A stretch of DNA of 5,146 bases from Chloroflexota bacterium (GTDB lineage: Bacteria; Chloroflexota; Limnocylindria; Limnocylindrales; CSP1-4), in NCBI GenBank assembly GCA_021790375.1, contig JAJYEB010000159.1, positions 1 to 5,146 of the forward strand, in the 5' to 3' direction. The position numbers were made by a program, and so were the translations under genes. The notes beneath the pieces were generated by a model. That model searched no databases and was not told where the DNA came from. It worked only from the letters and a program-made list of their open reading frames with translations. Below are positions 4,794-5,146 of this stretch, piece after piece. Each line of letters opens with the position of its first letter. Positions within the stretch are counted from its first letter, which is position 1.

Positions 4794-5146
4794 TTACGGG
4801 CGACGCGCGTCTGCGATGGCGCAGGCGCGCCTGGCCCGCCTGAGCTGACGGCCGATGACGACGATCCCTAGCGCGTTCATGGCCAGGCCGAGGAGCAGGA
4901 GGGGCGTGCGGTAGGCGTCCAGAAACACGGCGGCTGCCGAGAGCCCCACGAGCGGGAGCAGGTCCACGACGTGGTGGGCGCAGCAGGCGAGCATCGCGGC
5001 GCCGCTCGTCCCCGTGCTGGCGGCGGTGACCGCCGCGCCGGCACGATGCCGGCGATCGATGCGTCGCAGTTCCACGAACAGGGCGATCTGGGTGCCGAAC
5101 CCCGCCGAGATCAGGCCCACGAACGGCGCGTCCGACGCCAGCTGAT
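4794..5146 (-). CDS. Membrane protein with CCAHH motif (5' end outside window)
   Basis: 116 C-terminal residues of a membrane protein; the frame is open to the right edge, so the start is missing. A GTG at 5120 is in frame but need not be the start. Three hydrophobic regions are visible: FVGLISAGFGTQIALFVEL (8-26), a long segment from about 47 to 75, and PLLLLGLAMNALGIVVIG (81-98). The segment before and at the second helix reads AASTGTSGAAMLACCAHH, then VVDLLPLVGLSAA, placing C54, C55, H57, H58 and D61 together, an attractive intramembrane metal or heme site. I have an impression of similar uncharacterised proteins with this CCAHH...DLLPxxGLS pattern in thermophiles and actinobacteria, but know no function for them. 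The tail is basic (RQLRRARRAC). It ends 18 bases before the EamA gene and probably shares its transcript. Confidence 0.82.
   Translation of the reverse strand, partial: QLASDAPFVGLISAGFGTQIALFVELRRIDRRHRAGAAVTAASTGTSGAAMLACCAHHVVDLLPLVGLSAAAVFLDAYRTPLLLLGLAMNALGIVVIGRQLRRARRACAIADARRP

Noticed and set aside
3876..4871. Plus-strand open frame of 331 codons
   Set aside because: It lies opposite the EamA transporter, and its product is a low-complexity Glu/Arg/His/Gly string with no hydrophobic core. It is an antisense shadow.

Overview
The window is very GC-rich. All ten protein genes I can support lie on the minus strand, so transcription runs from high to low coordinates. The large open frames on the plus strand are out-of-phase shadows. 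Base composition, frequent GTG starts and the protein types suggest a high-GC bacterium such as an Actinomycetota or Chloroflexota member. I cannot place it more precisely. No RNA gene, insertion sequence, integrase or CRISPR array was seen.

Upstream block (5146 down to 3202): a tightly packed probable operon. It starts with a 5'-truncated membrane protein carrying a Cys-Cys-Ala-His-His motif. Then come a ten-helix EamA/DMT-type exporter, an HMA-like domain whose CxxC motif has decayed to CPGD, a 40-residue hydrophobic ORF, and a small YHS-domain protein joined to that ORF by a TGATG stop/start overlap.

A 245-base gap (2957-3201) separates the blocks. It has no gene but holds a strong inverted repeat, ACTAC-N6-GTAGT, that could be an operator, and two perfect short palindromes.

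Downstream block (2956 down to 1): an Lgt-like membrane protein with an extra N-terminal beta-rich domain and a cysteine-rich version of the Lgt signature. After a 211-base gap containing two copies of GGCACGTGA exactly 30 bases apart come a conserved-looking 104-residue protein of unknown function and a small His-rich/Cys-Cys single-helix protein. These are followed by a DUF2892 (YgaP-type) membrane protein and a class I SAM-dependent methyltransferase that runs off the left edge. The last two overlap by 11 bases.

YHS, HMA-like, DUF2892, CCxHH and His/Cys-Cys proteins occurring together point to handling of a soft transition metal or reactive sulfur (copper, mercury or thiol chemistry). No P-type ATPase, reductase or metal-responsive regulator lies in the window, so the ligand is inferred. 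The most unusual members are the modified Lgt-like protein, the CCAHH protein and the tiny coupled ORF.
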